A stretch of DNA of 64,000 nucleotides from assembly GCA_963739355.1 (NCBI GenBank), contig CAVUAD010000002.1, positions 62,001 to 126,000 on the forward strand, in the 5' to 3' direction. Below are positions 8,407-16,787 of this stretch, piece after piece (positions within the stretch are counted from its first letter, which is position 1; the number at the start of each line of letters is the position of its first letter). The position numbers were made by a program, and so were the translations under genes. Source of the stretch: JAWVFM01 sp963739355 (lineage in GTDB: Bacteria > Actinomycetota > Thermoleophilia > Solirubrobacterales > 70-9). The notes beneath the pieces are model-generated. The model saw only the letters and a program-made list of their open reading frames with translations. It was not told the origin of the DNA and did no database searches.

Positions 8407-8613
8407 CCTGCCGCCCTCCTTGAATTCGCTTACGCGTCTCAGCGACTGGCGAACAGACTATATATCTGCCCGATTCGGGCTCAGCCGGCAAGTGAGCGGG
8501 GAAGCTGCATGACGAAGGGTCCGAAAGCCTTCCGGCTAACCAGAACTCGGGTGGTGTCAGCACTCTGACCAACGCCAGCCGGCGCCGCTAGGAGGGCTGT
8601 TAGCTTCGACGTT

Positions 8614-10368
8614 GTGCGCAGGGAGCGGTCGTGCAACTGGTTGCGAGCGGTGGGGATCCTCATCGCGGCGACCGCCGCGCTCGTGGGAGCGCCCGCGGCC
8701 GGAGCCGCCGCCGGCGACCTCACCTACCAGGACTGCGTAGGCGGCTCCGACGCCTGTACCAGCACCGGCACCTCGACCAGCCTCGGGATGCGCAACCTCT
8801 CCGACGTCGTGGTCAGCCCCGACGGCCGCTTTGTCTACGTCCTCGCCGAGAACGACTCCGCGATCACGTGGTTCAGCCGCGATCCGGCGACCGGCGAGCT
8901 CACCTTCGAGGATTGCCTGAGCAGTTCCACCAACTACCAGGGGGACTGCCATCTGACCGACTACAGCACCACCGGCGGCGCCCTCACGGGAATGGGAGCG
9001 CCGGTGGCGCTGGCGATCTCCAAGGACGCCGACGGCACGAACCTCTACACGGCCTCCGACTACGACTCCGCAGTCGCCAGCTTCTCTCGCGACCCGGTCA
9101 CTGGCGCGGTCAGCTTCCTGAACTGCATCAGCGGCGACGACGGGATCAGCAACTGCACGACCGCCCCCCCGCTCGACTCCTTCCACACCGGCATGGAGAG
9201 CACCGAGGACATCGCGGTCAGCGCCGATGGCAAGTCCGCCTACGCCGTCTCCTCGACCGACGACACGCTGATCCGCCTCTCGCGCTCCCCGGTGGACGGC
9301 TCGCTCGGGTTCGTCGACTACACGCAGGCGCCAGGGGTCAACTGGCCCCAGGGCGTGACCGTCAGCCCCGACGACACGTCCGTCTACGTGGCGGGCTCCC
9401 TCGATGACGCCGTGGTCCACTTCGTCCGCAACCCCGCGAACGGCTCGGTCAGCTTCGGCAGCTGCGTCGCGGGCGGCACGGTCCCCGGCTGTGCCAACCT
9501 CGGCACCGACGGCGACAACGGGCTCAGCACCGTCTGGTCGCTCGAGGTGACTCCGGACGGCACGGCGCTCTATGCGGTCACGAATGACGACCACGGGCTG
9601 GCTCGATTCACACGGGCGAGCAACGGCACCCTGACCTTCAACGGCTGCCTCAGTGGCGAGGGTGACACGAGCTGCACGCACATCCCCGGCACCACCTCCG
9701 ATGGCCAAGGCAGCCCCGCCTGGTTTCCGGAGCCGCTGGCGATCAGCAACGACAGCCAAAGCGTCTACCTGGGCGGCACGTACGGCAGTTCGGTCATAAC
9801 CTTCAACCGAGGAACGGGCAGCGAGCTGAGCTTCGGCGGCTGCATCAGCAGCGACCCCTCCTTGGACGGCACATGCACTCTGACCCCCGGCGCCTCCCTC
9901 AATTTTGCCGACTACGAGCTCTACGATCTCGCCGGGATCGCGCTGAGCCCGGACGACAGCTCGCTTTATACGGCCAGTGGGATTCCCAGGACCCTGACCC
10001 ACTTCAACCGCGGCGGGGCTGTCGACACAAAGATCGACGCCAAGGCATCGGCAGCCAAGACCCAGAAGCAGCGTGGGAACAACATCGTTGTCGCCGTCAA
10101 GGTCAAGGCCAAAGAGAAGCTCAAGGCCAAGGCCACCGGCAGCGTCAAGGCCAAGAGCAAGTCCTACAAGCTGAAGCCGGTCTCGAAGTCCGTCTCCAAC
10201 GGCAAGAAGACGACCTTGAAGCTGAAGCCGAAGAAGTCCAAGGACGCGAAGAAGATCGCCAAGGCCCTGAAGAAGGGCGGCAAGGGCAAGGCGAAGATCA
10301 AGGTGGTGCTCTCAGACGCGGCCGGCAACTCGAAGAAGACGAGGCTCGCGGTGAAGCTGAAGGCGTAG
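8614..10368 (+). CDS. Exported beta-propeller (lactonase-like) with Lys-rich tail
   Basis: A 584-residue protein. Signal peptide about 1-32 (VGILIAATAALVGAPAAGAAAG). Residues about 35-465 are repeats of roughly 45-60 residues with a common core (VVVSPDGRFVYVLAENDSAITWFSR, then ITWFSRDPATGELTF), the pattern of bacterial seven-bladed 6-phosphogluconolactonase-like propellers. The last 110 residues are extremely Lys-rich (KVKAKEKLKAKATG). Enzyme activity cannot be claimed; a surface or adhesive role is equally possible. GTG start seven bases behind TAGCTT, so probably leaderless. Confidence 0.7.
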   Translation: MRRERSCNWLRAVGILIAATAALVGAPAAGAAAGDLTYQDCVGGSDACTSTGTSTSLGMRNLSDVVVSPDGRFVYVLAENDSAITWFSRDPATGELTFEDCLSSSTNYQGDCHLTDYSTTGGALTGMGAPVALAISKDADGTNLYTASDYDSAVASFSRDPVTGAVSFLNCISGDDGISNCTTAPPLDSFHTGMESTEDIAVSADGKSAYAVSSTDDTLIRLSRSPVDGSLGFVDYTQAPGVNWPQGVTVSPDDTSVYVAGSLDDAVVHFVRNPANGSVSFGSCVAGGTVPGCANLGTDGDNGLSTVWSLEVTPDGTALYAVTNDDHGLARFTRASNGTLTFNGCLSGEGDTSCTHIPGTTSDGQGSPAWFPEPLAISNDSQSVYLGGTYGSSVITFNRGTGSELSFGGCISSDPSLDGTCTLTPGASLNFADYELYDLAGIALSPDDSSLYTASGIPRTLTHFNRGGAVDTKIDAKASAAKTQKQRGNNIVVAVKVKAKEKLKAKATGSVKAKSKSYKLKPVSKSVSNGKKTTLKLKPKKSKDAKKIAKALKKGGKGKAKIKVVLSDAAGNSKKTRLAVKLKA

Positions 10369-10426
10369 GGCGCGGTCTCCTGCTCCAGGCCCGAGCCTGC
10401 GTTCAATCTGAAGCCGACCGTCAGGG

Positions 10427-10466
10427 TACGAAACCGAAGGTCACAGGTTCGAATCCTGTCGGGCGC
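10427..10466 (+). repeat. tRNA 3'-end fragment, copy B (possible att site)
   Basis: Identical over 40 bases to copy A (5278-5317), again with no tRNA 5' half upstream. The sequences flanking A and B differ on both sides, so the shared block ends sharply at tac and at the acceptor end, as expected for an attachment core. The interval A-B is 5.15 kb and contains the broken membrane gene and the transposase remnant. Confidence 0.7.
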
Positions 10467-10545
10467 TGGCTGCTACATCGCTGCTACATCTGAGGTCGAC
10501 CCGGGCTGGACTCGGTTCTCCTGGAGCGAGAGCGTCGCGACTGAC

Positions 10546-10592
10546 GAGTTATACAGACTTATGACAGATATCTGCATAAGCGTCTATAACTC
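10546..10592 (+). promoter_or_regulatory. Large interrupted palindrome overlapping the AAA-ATPase promoter
   Basis: Left arm GAGTTATA (10546-10553) and CTTATG (10558-10563) pair with CATAAG (10575-10580) and TATAACTC (10585-10592); four unmatched bases separate the two blocks in each arm. The centre holds CAGATATCTG, itself a palindrome. A TCTGCATA word recurs at 10571 and 10591, exactly 20 bases apart. A promoter ATGACA (10561-10566), N18, TATAAC (10585-10590) lies inside. This very A/T-rich block in a G+C-rich genome looks like an operator, most simply for autoregulation of the ATPase gene that follows. Confidence 0.6.
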
Positions 10593-10601
10593 TGCATAGC
10601 C

Positions 10602-11804
10602 ATGGATCCCGTTCGGAACCCGTACACGCCCAACGCCGGCTCTCGACCTCCCGAGCTTGCCGGGCGGGACGCGCAGCTCGAGCAGTTTCGGGTCTTGGTG
10701 GCGCGGCTGAAGGGCGGGCAGACTGAGCAGAGCATCATCGCCAAGGGCCCGCGCGGAGTGGGGAAGACCGTGCTCCTGAACGCCTTCGAGGACATGGCCG
10801 AGAGCGAAGGGTTCCTGACCTACTACCACGAGCTGACCGACGAGAGCTCGCTGGTCGAGGAGCTGACTCGTGACGCCGAACGGGCCCTGGCGATGCTGAA
10901 GCTATCCGAGCGACTGACGCGGAAGGTCCGCGATGGATTGGGCCACCTGAAGACGATCAGACTCACCGGGCCGGAGGGGATCGGACTGGAGGTCGACCTT
11001 CGCAGGGCGAGCGAGGGAACGCTGACCGCCGACCTCACCGATCTCTTCCTGGAGCTCGGAGCCGCGGCCAAGGAGAAGGAACGCGGAGTCGTCTTCTTCT
11101 TGGACGAGGTCCAGTTCGCTGATGAGGTGCATTACCGCGCCCTGATCAGCGCGCTTCATCGCTGCAACCAGAAGCAGCTGCCGATCTCGGCCGCCGCCGC
11201 GGGGCTTCCGCAGATCCCCCGGTTGACCGGGGATGCTCGCTCGTACGCGGAGCGCCTCTTCGATTTCCCGACGATTGCCAACCTTGACCGGGAGGCAGCG
11301 ACGTCGGCGCTCGTTGCCCCCGCCCGCGCCCAGAAGGTCGACTATGCGGACAATGCCCTCGATTTGGCGCTGGATTGGACCGACGGGTACCCGTTCTACC
11401 TCCAGCAGATCGGCAAGCACGCTTGGAACCAGGCTTCGAAGTCACCGATTACTCGCGCCGATGTAGAGGGAGCGGTGCCGGCGGCGCAGGCCGCCCTCGA
11501 CCGTGCGATCTACGAAGTGCGGATCCAGCGCGCGACCGCGAACGAGCGCAAGTACATGCGGGCGATGGCCGAACTCGGTGATGGCCCGTACCAATCAGGC
11601 GCGGTGGCGCGAAAGCTCGGTCAGGCAGCCACTGCGGTTTCGCAGCTTCGGCAGCGCCTGGTGAACAAGGGACTGATCTACGCCACTGAGGACTACGGCT
11701 ACATCGACTTCAGCGTCCCGCGGTTCGCGGAATACATGCGGCGGTACATGCCCTACCAGGCGCCGGCTCGGAAGCGCCGACGCCCGCGGCCTCGCGGCGA
11801 CTGA
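10602..11804 (+). CDS. AAA (ORC/STAND-like) ATP-binding protein
   Basis: A 400-residue P-loop ATPase. N-terminal lead-in NPYTPNAGSRPPELAGRDAQLEQ, Walker A GPRGVGKTVLL (about residues 49-59) and Walker B VVFFLDEVQFAD (about 166-177). A winged-helix-like C-terminal domain follows (SGAVARKLGQAATAVSQLRQRLVNKGLIYATEDYGYIDFSVPRFAEYM), then a basic tail KRRRPRPRGD. The plan resembles the AAA_16/Orc1-Cdc6-like ATP-binding proteins common in Actinobacteria, whose biological role is unsettled. The winged helix and the palindrome just upstream suggest DNA binding and self-regulation. It sits next to a tRNA fragment and has no operon partner. No integrase or nuclease domain is present. Confidence 0.75.
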   Translation: MDPVRNPYTPNAGSRPPELAGRDAQLEQFRVLVARLKGGQTEQSIIAKGPRGVGKTVLLNAFEDMAESEGFLTYYHELTDESSLVEELTRDAERALAMLKLSERLTRKVRDGLGHLKTIRLTGPEGIGLEVDLRRASEGTLTADLTDLFLELGAAAKEKERGVVFFLDEVQFADEVHYRALISALHRCNQKQLPISAAAAGLPQIPRLTGDARSYAERLFDFPTIANLDREAATSALVAPARAQKVDYADNALDLALDWTDGYPFYLQQIGKHAWNQASKSPITRADVEGAVPAAQAALDRAIYEVRIQRATANERKYMRAMAELGDGPYQSGAVARKLGQAATAVSQLRQRLVNKGLIYATEDYGYIDFSVPRFAEYMRRYMPYQAPARKRRRPRPRGD

Positions 11805-12089
11805 TCAGCTCGGGGCCTCCCTTTTCGCGCAGCGACACCGATACGCAGGCTCGTCGGCGCGGTCGAAAACGCGCTGGCCGCGCGTCCCGTGGGCACGAGC
11901 CGGCAAGGACACGAACCCGCTCCAGGGCGCGCGGGGCCCGGCCGAAGTGACGCCGGCCCGGAACGGATCCGGGGGCGATTTCCGTCGGATTGCGCCGCCA
12001 CTGCGTAGAAACCTGCAACCGAGCTGCACGGATTCCCGGAAGCGCGGGCTCTCGCCATGGTGCATCCTCTTGGAAGACAGGAGATCCTG
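11805..12089. other. Intergenic stretch without a recognised feature
   Basis: About 285 bases between the ATPase and the next small gene. I see no credible ORF, tRNA, strong terminator or long repeat here. Confidence 0.4.
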
Positions 12090-12551
12090 ATGGACGTCTT
12101 CACCTTCATCCACGAGCACCTTCCTCATCACCACGCCGCCGATTCGAACGGCGAGAAGCCGGTGGACGCGGCTGGCGACTCCCTGCCCTACCCGGGGTAC
12201 GACCAGCACAGCGAAAAGCAGATCGTCGGTGAGCTTCACCTGCATTCCCAGGTCCAGCTGGCCGCCGTCGAGGAATACGAACGCGCCCACGGCGCCCGCA
12301 AGGCCGTTCTCGACAAGCTGCACTTCCTGCGCCGCAGCGAGCCGCTCCCGGGTTATGACGACATGAGCGTCGAGCAGATCCTCGTGGCGGCCGAGGGCGC
12401 CGACCTCGAGACGCTGGACCACATCTGGTTCTACGAGACCAAGTTCGGCCAGCGGCCCGCCGTCCTCGACGTGGTGATCCCCCTCGAGCACCAGCGCCGG
12501 GGCGAGCAGCCCCGGAAGCCGGTCCCCGCGTACCGGCCCGGAGCGCGCTGA
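12090..12551 (+). CDS. Conserved-looking protein with two PGYD...AVLD repeats
   Basis: A 153-residue soluble protein, no signal peptide. It contains two related segments: PGYDQHSEKQIVGELHLHSQ continuing to RAHGARKAVLDKLHFLR (about residues 30-82), and PGYDDMSVEQILVAAEGADL continuing to FGQRPAVLDVV (about 88-131). Both run PGYD, a helix with QI(V/L), then an aromatic/charged helix ending AVLD. This repeat arrangement resembles a small protein family widespread in Actinobacteria without known function. The N-terminus is His-rich (HEHLPHHHAAD), so metal binding is possible. GGAG precedes the ATG. Confidence 0.6.
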   Translation: MDVFTFIHEHLPHHHAADSNGEKPVDAAGDSLPYPGYDQHSEKQIVGELHLHSQVQLAAVEEYERAHGARKAVLDKLHFLRRSEPLPGYDDMSVEQILVAAEGADLETLDHIWFYETKFGQRPAVLDVVIPLEHQRRGEQPRKPVPAYRPGAR

Positions 12552-12673
12552 CACCTCTAGCCCGTGCGGCGGCCAAAGGCGATTTGGTCTGACCACCACC
12601 CGCACAGACCGGCACGGTTCGATGCGACCCTGCACTATGCAGGCCGACCGGCGAATGGGTAGGGTCCGCGGCG

Positions 12674-13330
12674 ATGTCGCAGACAAGGACGTTTGCAGGC
12701 AAGGTCTGGCTCGCCGTTTCGGTGGCACTGTTGGCGGCAGCGGCGGCGCTCGCGATCGTGCCCGGGAACGGCTTGGCGCGCGGATCCTCTGTCTGCCCGA
12801 CGTTCCGCGTGCTCGGGAACGACCGGATCGGGCCGGCCGTGCTGCCGAAGGGGACCTACTCGGTCAAGGTCTTCGGCGGGCTGAGCTGCTCCGCAGCATC
12901 GTCGCACTTCACTCGCTTCCTGGAGGACTACGACGGCAAGCTTCCGCACAACTGGGGCGTGGTGTCGCGCGGACGAGGACGGGCCGCTTTCACTCACCGT
13001 GGCAAGCGGCGCTTCACCGTGGCGCGCCAGGGCAAGACCCATGGCGGCCACCATCACAGTCCGCAGCTCGGCACTCGCTGTCCCGGCACGTTCCAGGTCC
13101 TCCACGACGACAGCATTGGGCCGCTGAAGTTCCCCAGGGGCAGCTACCTGCTCTACATCCCGCCCCAGTCGCAGGTCGCCTGTGCAAAGGCCTCGAAGCT
13201 GTTCTCGAAGTTCCTCGGCCGGCCCGACGGCAACCTGCCCGACAGGTGGCGCATCAAGGGGCAGACAGCGCTCTTCTACAGGCACGACAGCCCACGGCGC
13301 TACCGCTTCCGGGTCGACCCCGGCACCTAG
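12674..13330 (+). CDS. Exported protein with an internal duplication
   Basis: A 218-residue exported protein: signal peptide about 1-36 (KVWLAVSVALLAAAAALAIVPGNGLA), then two copies of a roughly 80-residue unit. Copy 1 runs CPTFRVLGNDRIGPAVLPKG ... CSAASSHFTRFLEDYDGKLP. Copy 2 runs CPGTFQVLHDDSIGPLKFPRG ... CAKASKLFSKFLGRPDGNLP. Each copy has two Cys, so one disulphide per unit is likely. A His-rich linker (GGHHHS) joins them. No family recognised. TAGGGT eight bases before the ATG suggests a leaderless message. Confidence 0.65.
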   Translation: MSQTRTFAGKVWLAVSVALLAAAAALAIVPGNGLARGSSVCPTFRVLGNDRIGPAVLPKGTYSVKVFGGLSCSAASSHFTRFLEDYDGKLPHNWGVVSRGRGRAAFTHRGKRRFTVARQGKTHGGHHHSPQLGTRCPGTFQVLHDDSIGPLKFPRGSYLLYIPPQSQVACAKASKLFSKFLGRPDGNLPDRWRIKGQTALFYRHDSPRRYRFRVDPGT

Positions 13331-13354
13331 GATCAGTCATCTAGCGGCGCCACG

Positions 13355-13728
13355 ATGAACGGCTTCGCCTACTTCGACGCCACGGACGGCGCAACAAACC
13401 ACGACCGCGAGCTCTGGCGCTCAAACGGGAAGAGCGCGGGAACCAAGCTCGTCCACGACATCAACCCGTCCGGGGAATCCGACCCGGAAAACCTCCAGCC
13501 CATTGGGCACACCCTGTACTTCGCGGCGCGCGACGAGGGTGGCAACGACTCCGAGCTCTGGCGCTCGAACGGGACCCACGCCGGGACGAAGCTCGTCAAG
13601 GAGTTCTTCCCGGGCAGTGTCGACGGCGGCTTTCTGGGGCGCTCACCGACATCGGAGGCACCCTCTACTTCAGCGCCCGCGACGACGCGCACGGCGCCGA
13701 GCCGTGGCTGATCCGGAAGCGGCGCTAA
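13355..13728 (+). pseudogene. Frameshifted C-terminal fragment of an ELWxxDGT repeat protein
   Basis: The frame 13355-13640 encodes NGFAYFDATDGATNHDRELW, LVHDINPSGE, LYFAARDEGGNDSELWRSNG and LVKEFFPG, closely matching the last 130 residues of the intact gene 27029-28429. Just after VDGGF the match moves to another frame (IGGTLYFSARDDAHGAEPW, ending IRKRR at TAA 13726-13728). So only the C-terminal third is present and it is frameshifted near 13640. No signal peptide is left. Confidence 0.75.
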
Positions 13729-13753
13729 CCGTCCGGTACCAGTCCTCGGCGAC

Positions 13754-16120
13754 CTAGCCCTTGACCTTCCACTTGAACTCGGCCCGCTTGCCGGCGTTGC
13801 CCAGATCGTCGATGGCCTCGACCTGGAAGGTGTGCTTGCCCGGCTTCACCTCGACCTTCTTCGGGCTCCGGCACGTCTTGAACCGCCTGTGGTCAAGCTT
13901 GCACTTGAAGCCGGCGACATCGGAAGCGGCGCCCTTGGCCTTGAACTTGAACTTCGCCCTGCGCTTGTGGGTCTTCCTTCTCGGGTGGTGGGAGATCTTG
14001 GACTTCGGGCCCGTCGTGTCGACCGTGAACGAGACCGTCCTGAGTCCGATGGTGCCGAAGTCGTCGTCGCCGGCGACCGTCAGGGTGTGACGCGTGTCCG
14101 AGAGCCGCGGCGCCGTGAGCGGCGAGGAGCACAACTGGGGCGCCCTGCTGTCGAAGGCGCACGTGAACGCCACCGGCCGGCTGGCGCTGAACTGGAAGCT
14201 GGGCGTGGAATCGGCGACCCGGCCGTGGGGGCCGGTCACCGTCACCGTCGGCGGCGAGATGAACCGGCCGACGGCGAGGGGTGCGTTCACAAGGCCGGCG
14301 CCCACGACGGGGTGACCGAAGCCCGGCATGGCGGTCGCGGTCGACGTCTGCGCCGCCTTGATATCCGTATTCGCCGCCGAGGGGTCCGCCGAGAGCTCGA
14401 GCGCGGCGACGGCGGCGGCGTGTGGCGTCGCCTGCGAGGTGCCGCAGAAGCGGAAGACGCCACCGCCGACGTTCTGCCCGAAGAAGGTGTTCTGGGCACA
14501 GTCGGTGGCGGCGATGTCGGGCTTGTCGAGCACCTCCGGGCTGATCAGAGGCGCGGCCGGCGTAGACCCGCTGACCGGCCCGAAGTAGTGCGCGAGCGGC
14601 CCGCGGGAGGAGTACGGCTCCGGGATGGCCGAGTCGTTGAACGGCACCGCGGCGACAGTCTGCGCACCGGCCGTGCCGTTGTGTCCGAAGATGGTCGGGC
14701 CAACGATGTCGCCGCCCGAGGACGTCGGGTACTCGGTGCTCTGAATCGCGTTGGACCCGTTCGTGAAGAAGACGAACTTCAGCCGCGGCGTGTGCGAGCC
14801 GGTGAAGTTGTTGATCACGAGGTTGACGGCCACCGCGCTTCCGCTCGCGTTCGTCCAGCTCATGAATTCGAAAGGCCGCTGCGTCGCGGTGTTGGAGAGC
14901 AGGCTCGACGTCAGGACCGTCGTGTTCGTGGAGTTCAGCAGGCCCTCGTCGAGGTTCGTGGTGACCCCGTTGAGAGGCTCGTTCCACTGAAGGTCGACCT
15001 GGACCGTCCCCCCCGGCGCGACCGTGATCCCGAACGTGTTGTCGGCACCGGACCCGGGGTTGAAGTCCATGCAATGGCCGGTGCCGAAGGCCGCCGGGCA
15101 GCTGCCCGAGTCGCGAAACGCGGGTGCCTCCCAGGACCCGATGTCGCGTCCGCTCGAGTCGACGTCGTTGTTGTTGAACGCCATCGAGAAGTACGTCGCG
15201 CCCTGGTTGGCCACATCGTTCACCGCCTTCGCGATCACGCCGTCCTGGAACATCGGCTCGTTGAAGTAGATGATGTCGTCGGCGATCACCTTCGCGCCCG
15301 CCGTCGCGAGATCGCGGATGTGCTGGGCGAACACCGTGTCGCCGCCTTCGGCCGTGTCGAAGGCTAGGCTAGCGTCGGGTGCAAGGTCGTGTACGGCCTG
15401 GAGCATGGCCCGGCCCTCGTCGGTGAAGCCGGCGGCATCGGTGAGGTCCTGCACGGGAGTCGTGCGCCCGCAGGGGTTGCCGGAGCCGGGAAGGTCGCCG
15501 GTCGCGATGTCCTGAGCGGCGTGCGGCGCGGCGGCCCGCGTGTCGAACGAGTCCGAGAGTACGCCGACCCTCACCCCCGATCCCGTGTCGCCGAGATCGT
15601 TCTGGACCGTATCGGCGTGGAGCTGGGTGAGCGCCTCGGAGGTGCGTGAGCCCTGGCACGGCGCCGCCTTCGGCCGCCCGATGCCGCCGACCATCGGCGT
15701 GAGCTGCTCGGTGACGGACTCGACGCCGGACGTGCGGGCCAGCCGGTGCAGCGCCCCGGCCCTGGCCGCCACCGTTACGGCGCCCCCGGCCGTGGCGAGC
15801 GCGCGGACCCCGTGCAGGTGGTCGAGCCTGCCCCGCGCCGCTCGCGGCGGCCCCGCCGTGCGCGCGTCGACGACGTAGCGCGAGCCCTTGCGCATGAGGC
15901 TGCCCGGTCCGGTCCGCGGAAGGCCGGTGAGCTGCTCGCTCTTGGCGCGCGACGCGCCCCGCAGCGACCCGTTCGCGACGTCGGCGAGGCGGTAGGAGAG
16001 GGGGCCGTGCGACCTCTTGGCCGCAAGGTAGCCCCCGGCGCCCGTCGCGCTGCCGGTGGTGAACGCGAGCACGACGGCGACCGATGCGACGACGAGAAAG
16101 ATCGACCTGACGTTGGTCAC
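13754..16120 (-). CDS. Exported subtilase-like (S8) protein with Glu in the His position
   Basis: A 788-residue secreted protein. Signal peptide 1-28 (VRSIFLVVASVAVVLAFTTGSATG). Subtilase core about 175-620: Asp motif GVRVGVLSDSFD (Asp190) and Ser motif CGTSQATPHAAAVAALEL. Where HGTxxA is expected the sequence is GFTDEGRAMLQAVHDLAPDA, giving Glu235 instead of His. A beta-domain (about 650-720) and a Lys-rich Ig-like tail (PKKVEVKPGKHTFQVEAIDD) follow. Start GTG 16120 is preferred to the ATG at 16186 because the promoter (16158-16186) lies between them. Possibly an active Ser-Glu-Asp enzyme, as in sedolisins, or a non-catalytic relative. Confidence 0.8.
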   Translation of the reverse strand: MTNVRSIFLVVASVAVVLAFTTGSATGAGGYLAAKRSHGPLSYRLADVANGSLRGASRAKSEQLTGLPRTGPGSLMRKGSRYVVDARTAGPPRAARGRLDHLHGVRALATAGGAVTVAARAGALHRLARTSGVESVTEQLTPMVGGIGRPKAAPCQGSRTSEALTQLHADTVQNDLGDTGSGVRVGVLSDSFDTRAAAPHAAQDIATGDLPGSGNPCGRTTPVQDLTDAAGFTDEGRAMLQAVHDLAPDASLAFDTAEGGDTVFAQHIRDLATAGAKVIADDIIYFNEPMFQDGVIAKAVNDVANQGATYFSMAFNNNDVDSSGRDIGSWEAPAFRDSGSCPAAFGTGHCMDFNPGSGADNTFGITVAPGGTVQVDLQWNEPLNGVTTNLDEGLLNSTNTTVLTSSLLSNTATQRPFEFMSWTNASGSAVAVNLVINNFTGSHTPRLKFVFFTNGSNAIQSTEYPTSSGGDIVGPTIFGHNGTAGAQTVAAVPFNDSAIPEPYSSRGPLAHYFGPVSGSTPAAPLISPEVLDKPDIAATDCAQNTFFGQNVGGGVFRFCGTSQATPHAAAVAALELSADPSAANTDIKAAQTSTATAMPGFGHPVVGAGLVNAPLAVGRFISPPTVTVTGPHGRVADSTPSFQFSASRPVAFTCAFDSRAPQLCSSPLTAPRLSDTRHTLTVAGDDDFGTIGLRTVSFTVDTTGPKSKISHHPRRKTHKRRAKFKFKAKGAASDVAGFKCKLDHRRFKTCRSPKKVEVKPGKHTFQVEAIDDLGNAGKRAEFKWKVKG

Positions 16121-16157
16121 CTGCGGAACCCCTGGCGTTCGCGGATGAAGCAGCACG

Positions 16158-16186
16158 ACCCTATCCGCGTCCCAGGACCGTGTCAA
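16158..16186 (-). promoter_or_regulatory. Promoter of the subtilase gene
   Basis: On the minus strand, TTGACA (complement of 16181-16186), a 17-base spacer and TAGGGT (complement of 16158-16163). It is the best -35/-10 pair in the accessory zone and decides the start of the subtilase: an upstream in-frame ATG at 16186 falls within the -35 box and would not be transcribed. Confidence 0.65.
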
Positions 16187-16197
16187 CCGGATCTACC

Positions 16198-16621
16198 TTA
16201 AAGAAGCTTCGCCACCCTCTTGCATGCCTTGCTCGGCTTGCGGGTCGCGCGGCCCGCCTTTGCGCTCGCCCTGCCCTTCGCCGAGAGGGTTTCCGTCTCC
16301 GTCCCGCCGACGTTTGTCTCCTTGAACGACGCGTCGCCGTCCAGCCGCCCGGCCCCCCTGTGCCGCCGACCACCTTCAGCGTGCCGCTCACCGGGACGAA
16401 CGGGTCACCGGGCGTGTACTTCCCCTCCTTCGTCTTCAGGCGAACGCAGGCCGACCCGAGCGACGGTTCGGCCACCCCTGCTGGTGCCCGAAGCTCGTGA
16501 ACTTGATCGAGATCTTGCCGCTGAAGGGTTGCTGCTTTTTGCCGTGAGCGAGGGCGAGGCCGCCCACTCCCGCAAGGATCGCGCTGACGATCACCAGTCC
16601 AAGCCGGTATCCGGGCTTCAT
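16198..16621 (-). pseudogene. Exported protein gene with two frameshifts
   Basis: Reading leftwards from ATG 16621: signal peptide MKPGYRLGLVIVSAILAGVG, mature part starting HGKKQQPFSGKISIKFTSFG. The frame is lost at a G-run near 16475; the next frame continues VAEPSLGSACVRLKTKEGKY, then VPVSGTLKVVGGTGG. It is lost again at a G6 run near 16354, and a third frame continues RLDGDASFKETNVGGTETET to a Lys-rich end at TAA 16198-16200. All three pieces read like one protein of about 140 residues. Either a recent pseudogene or two homopolymer sequencing errors. A CAGGAG ribosome site precedes the ATG. Confidence 0.6.
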
Positions 16622-16787
16622 CTCGACTCCTGCCCGCGGCGGTTCCCTCGTCGGGATCCTACTGCGGGCAACTCGTTCTGGCCTGACGAGATCTGTAAGG
16701 GAAGGGCCGGGACTCAAGCGGCACCGGGGCTACGCACAACGCAGAAGGTCGTCGGCCCTCCACGCGGACCTCGGTAGGCTCTCGCCG

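Noticed and set aside
10602..11804. Calling the AAA ATPase a defence-system or replication (Orc1/Cdc6) gene
   Set aside because: Fold and winged helix fit several families; there is no effector domain, partner gene or origin-like repeat to support either.
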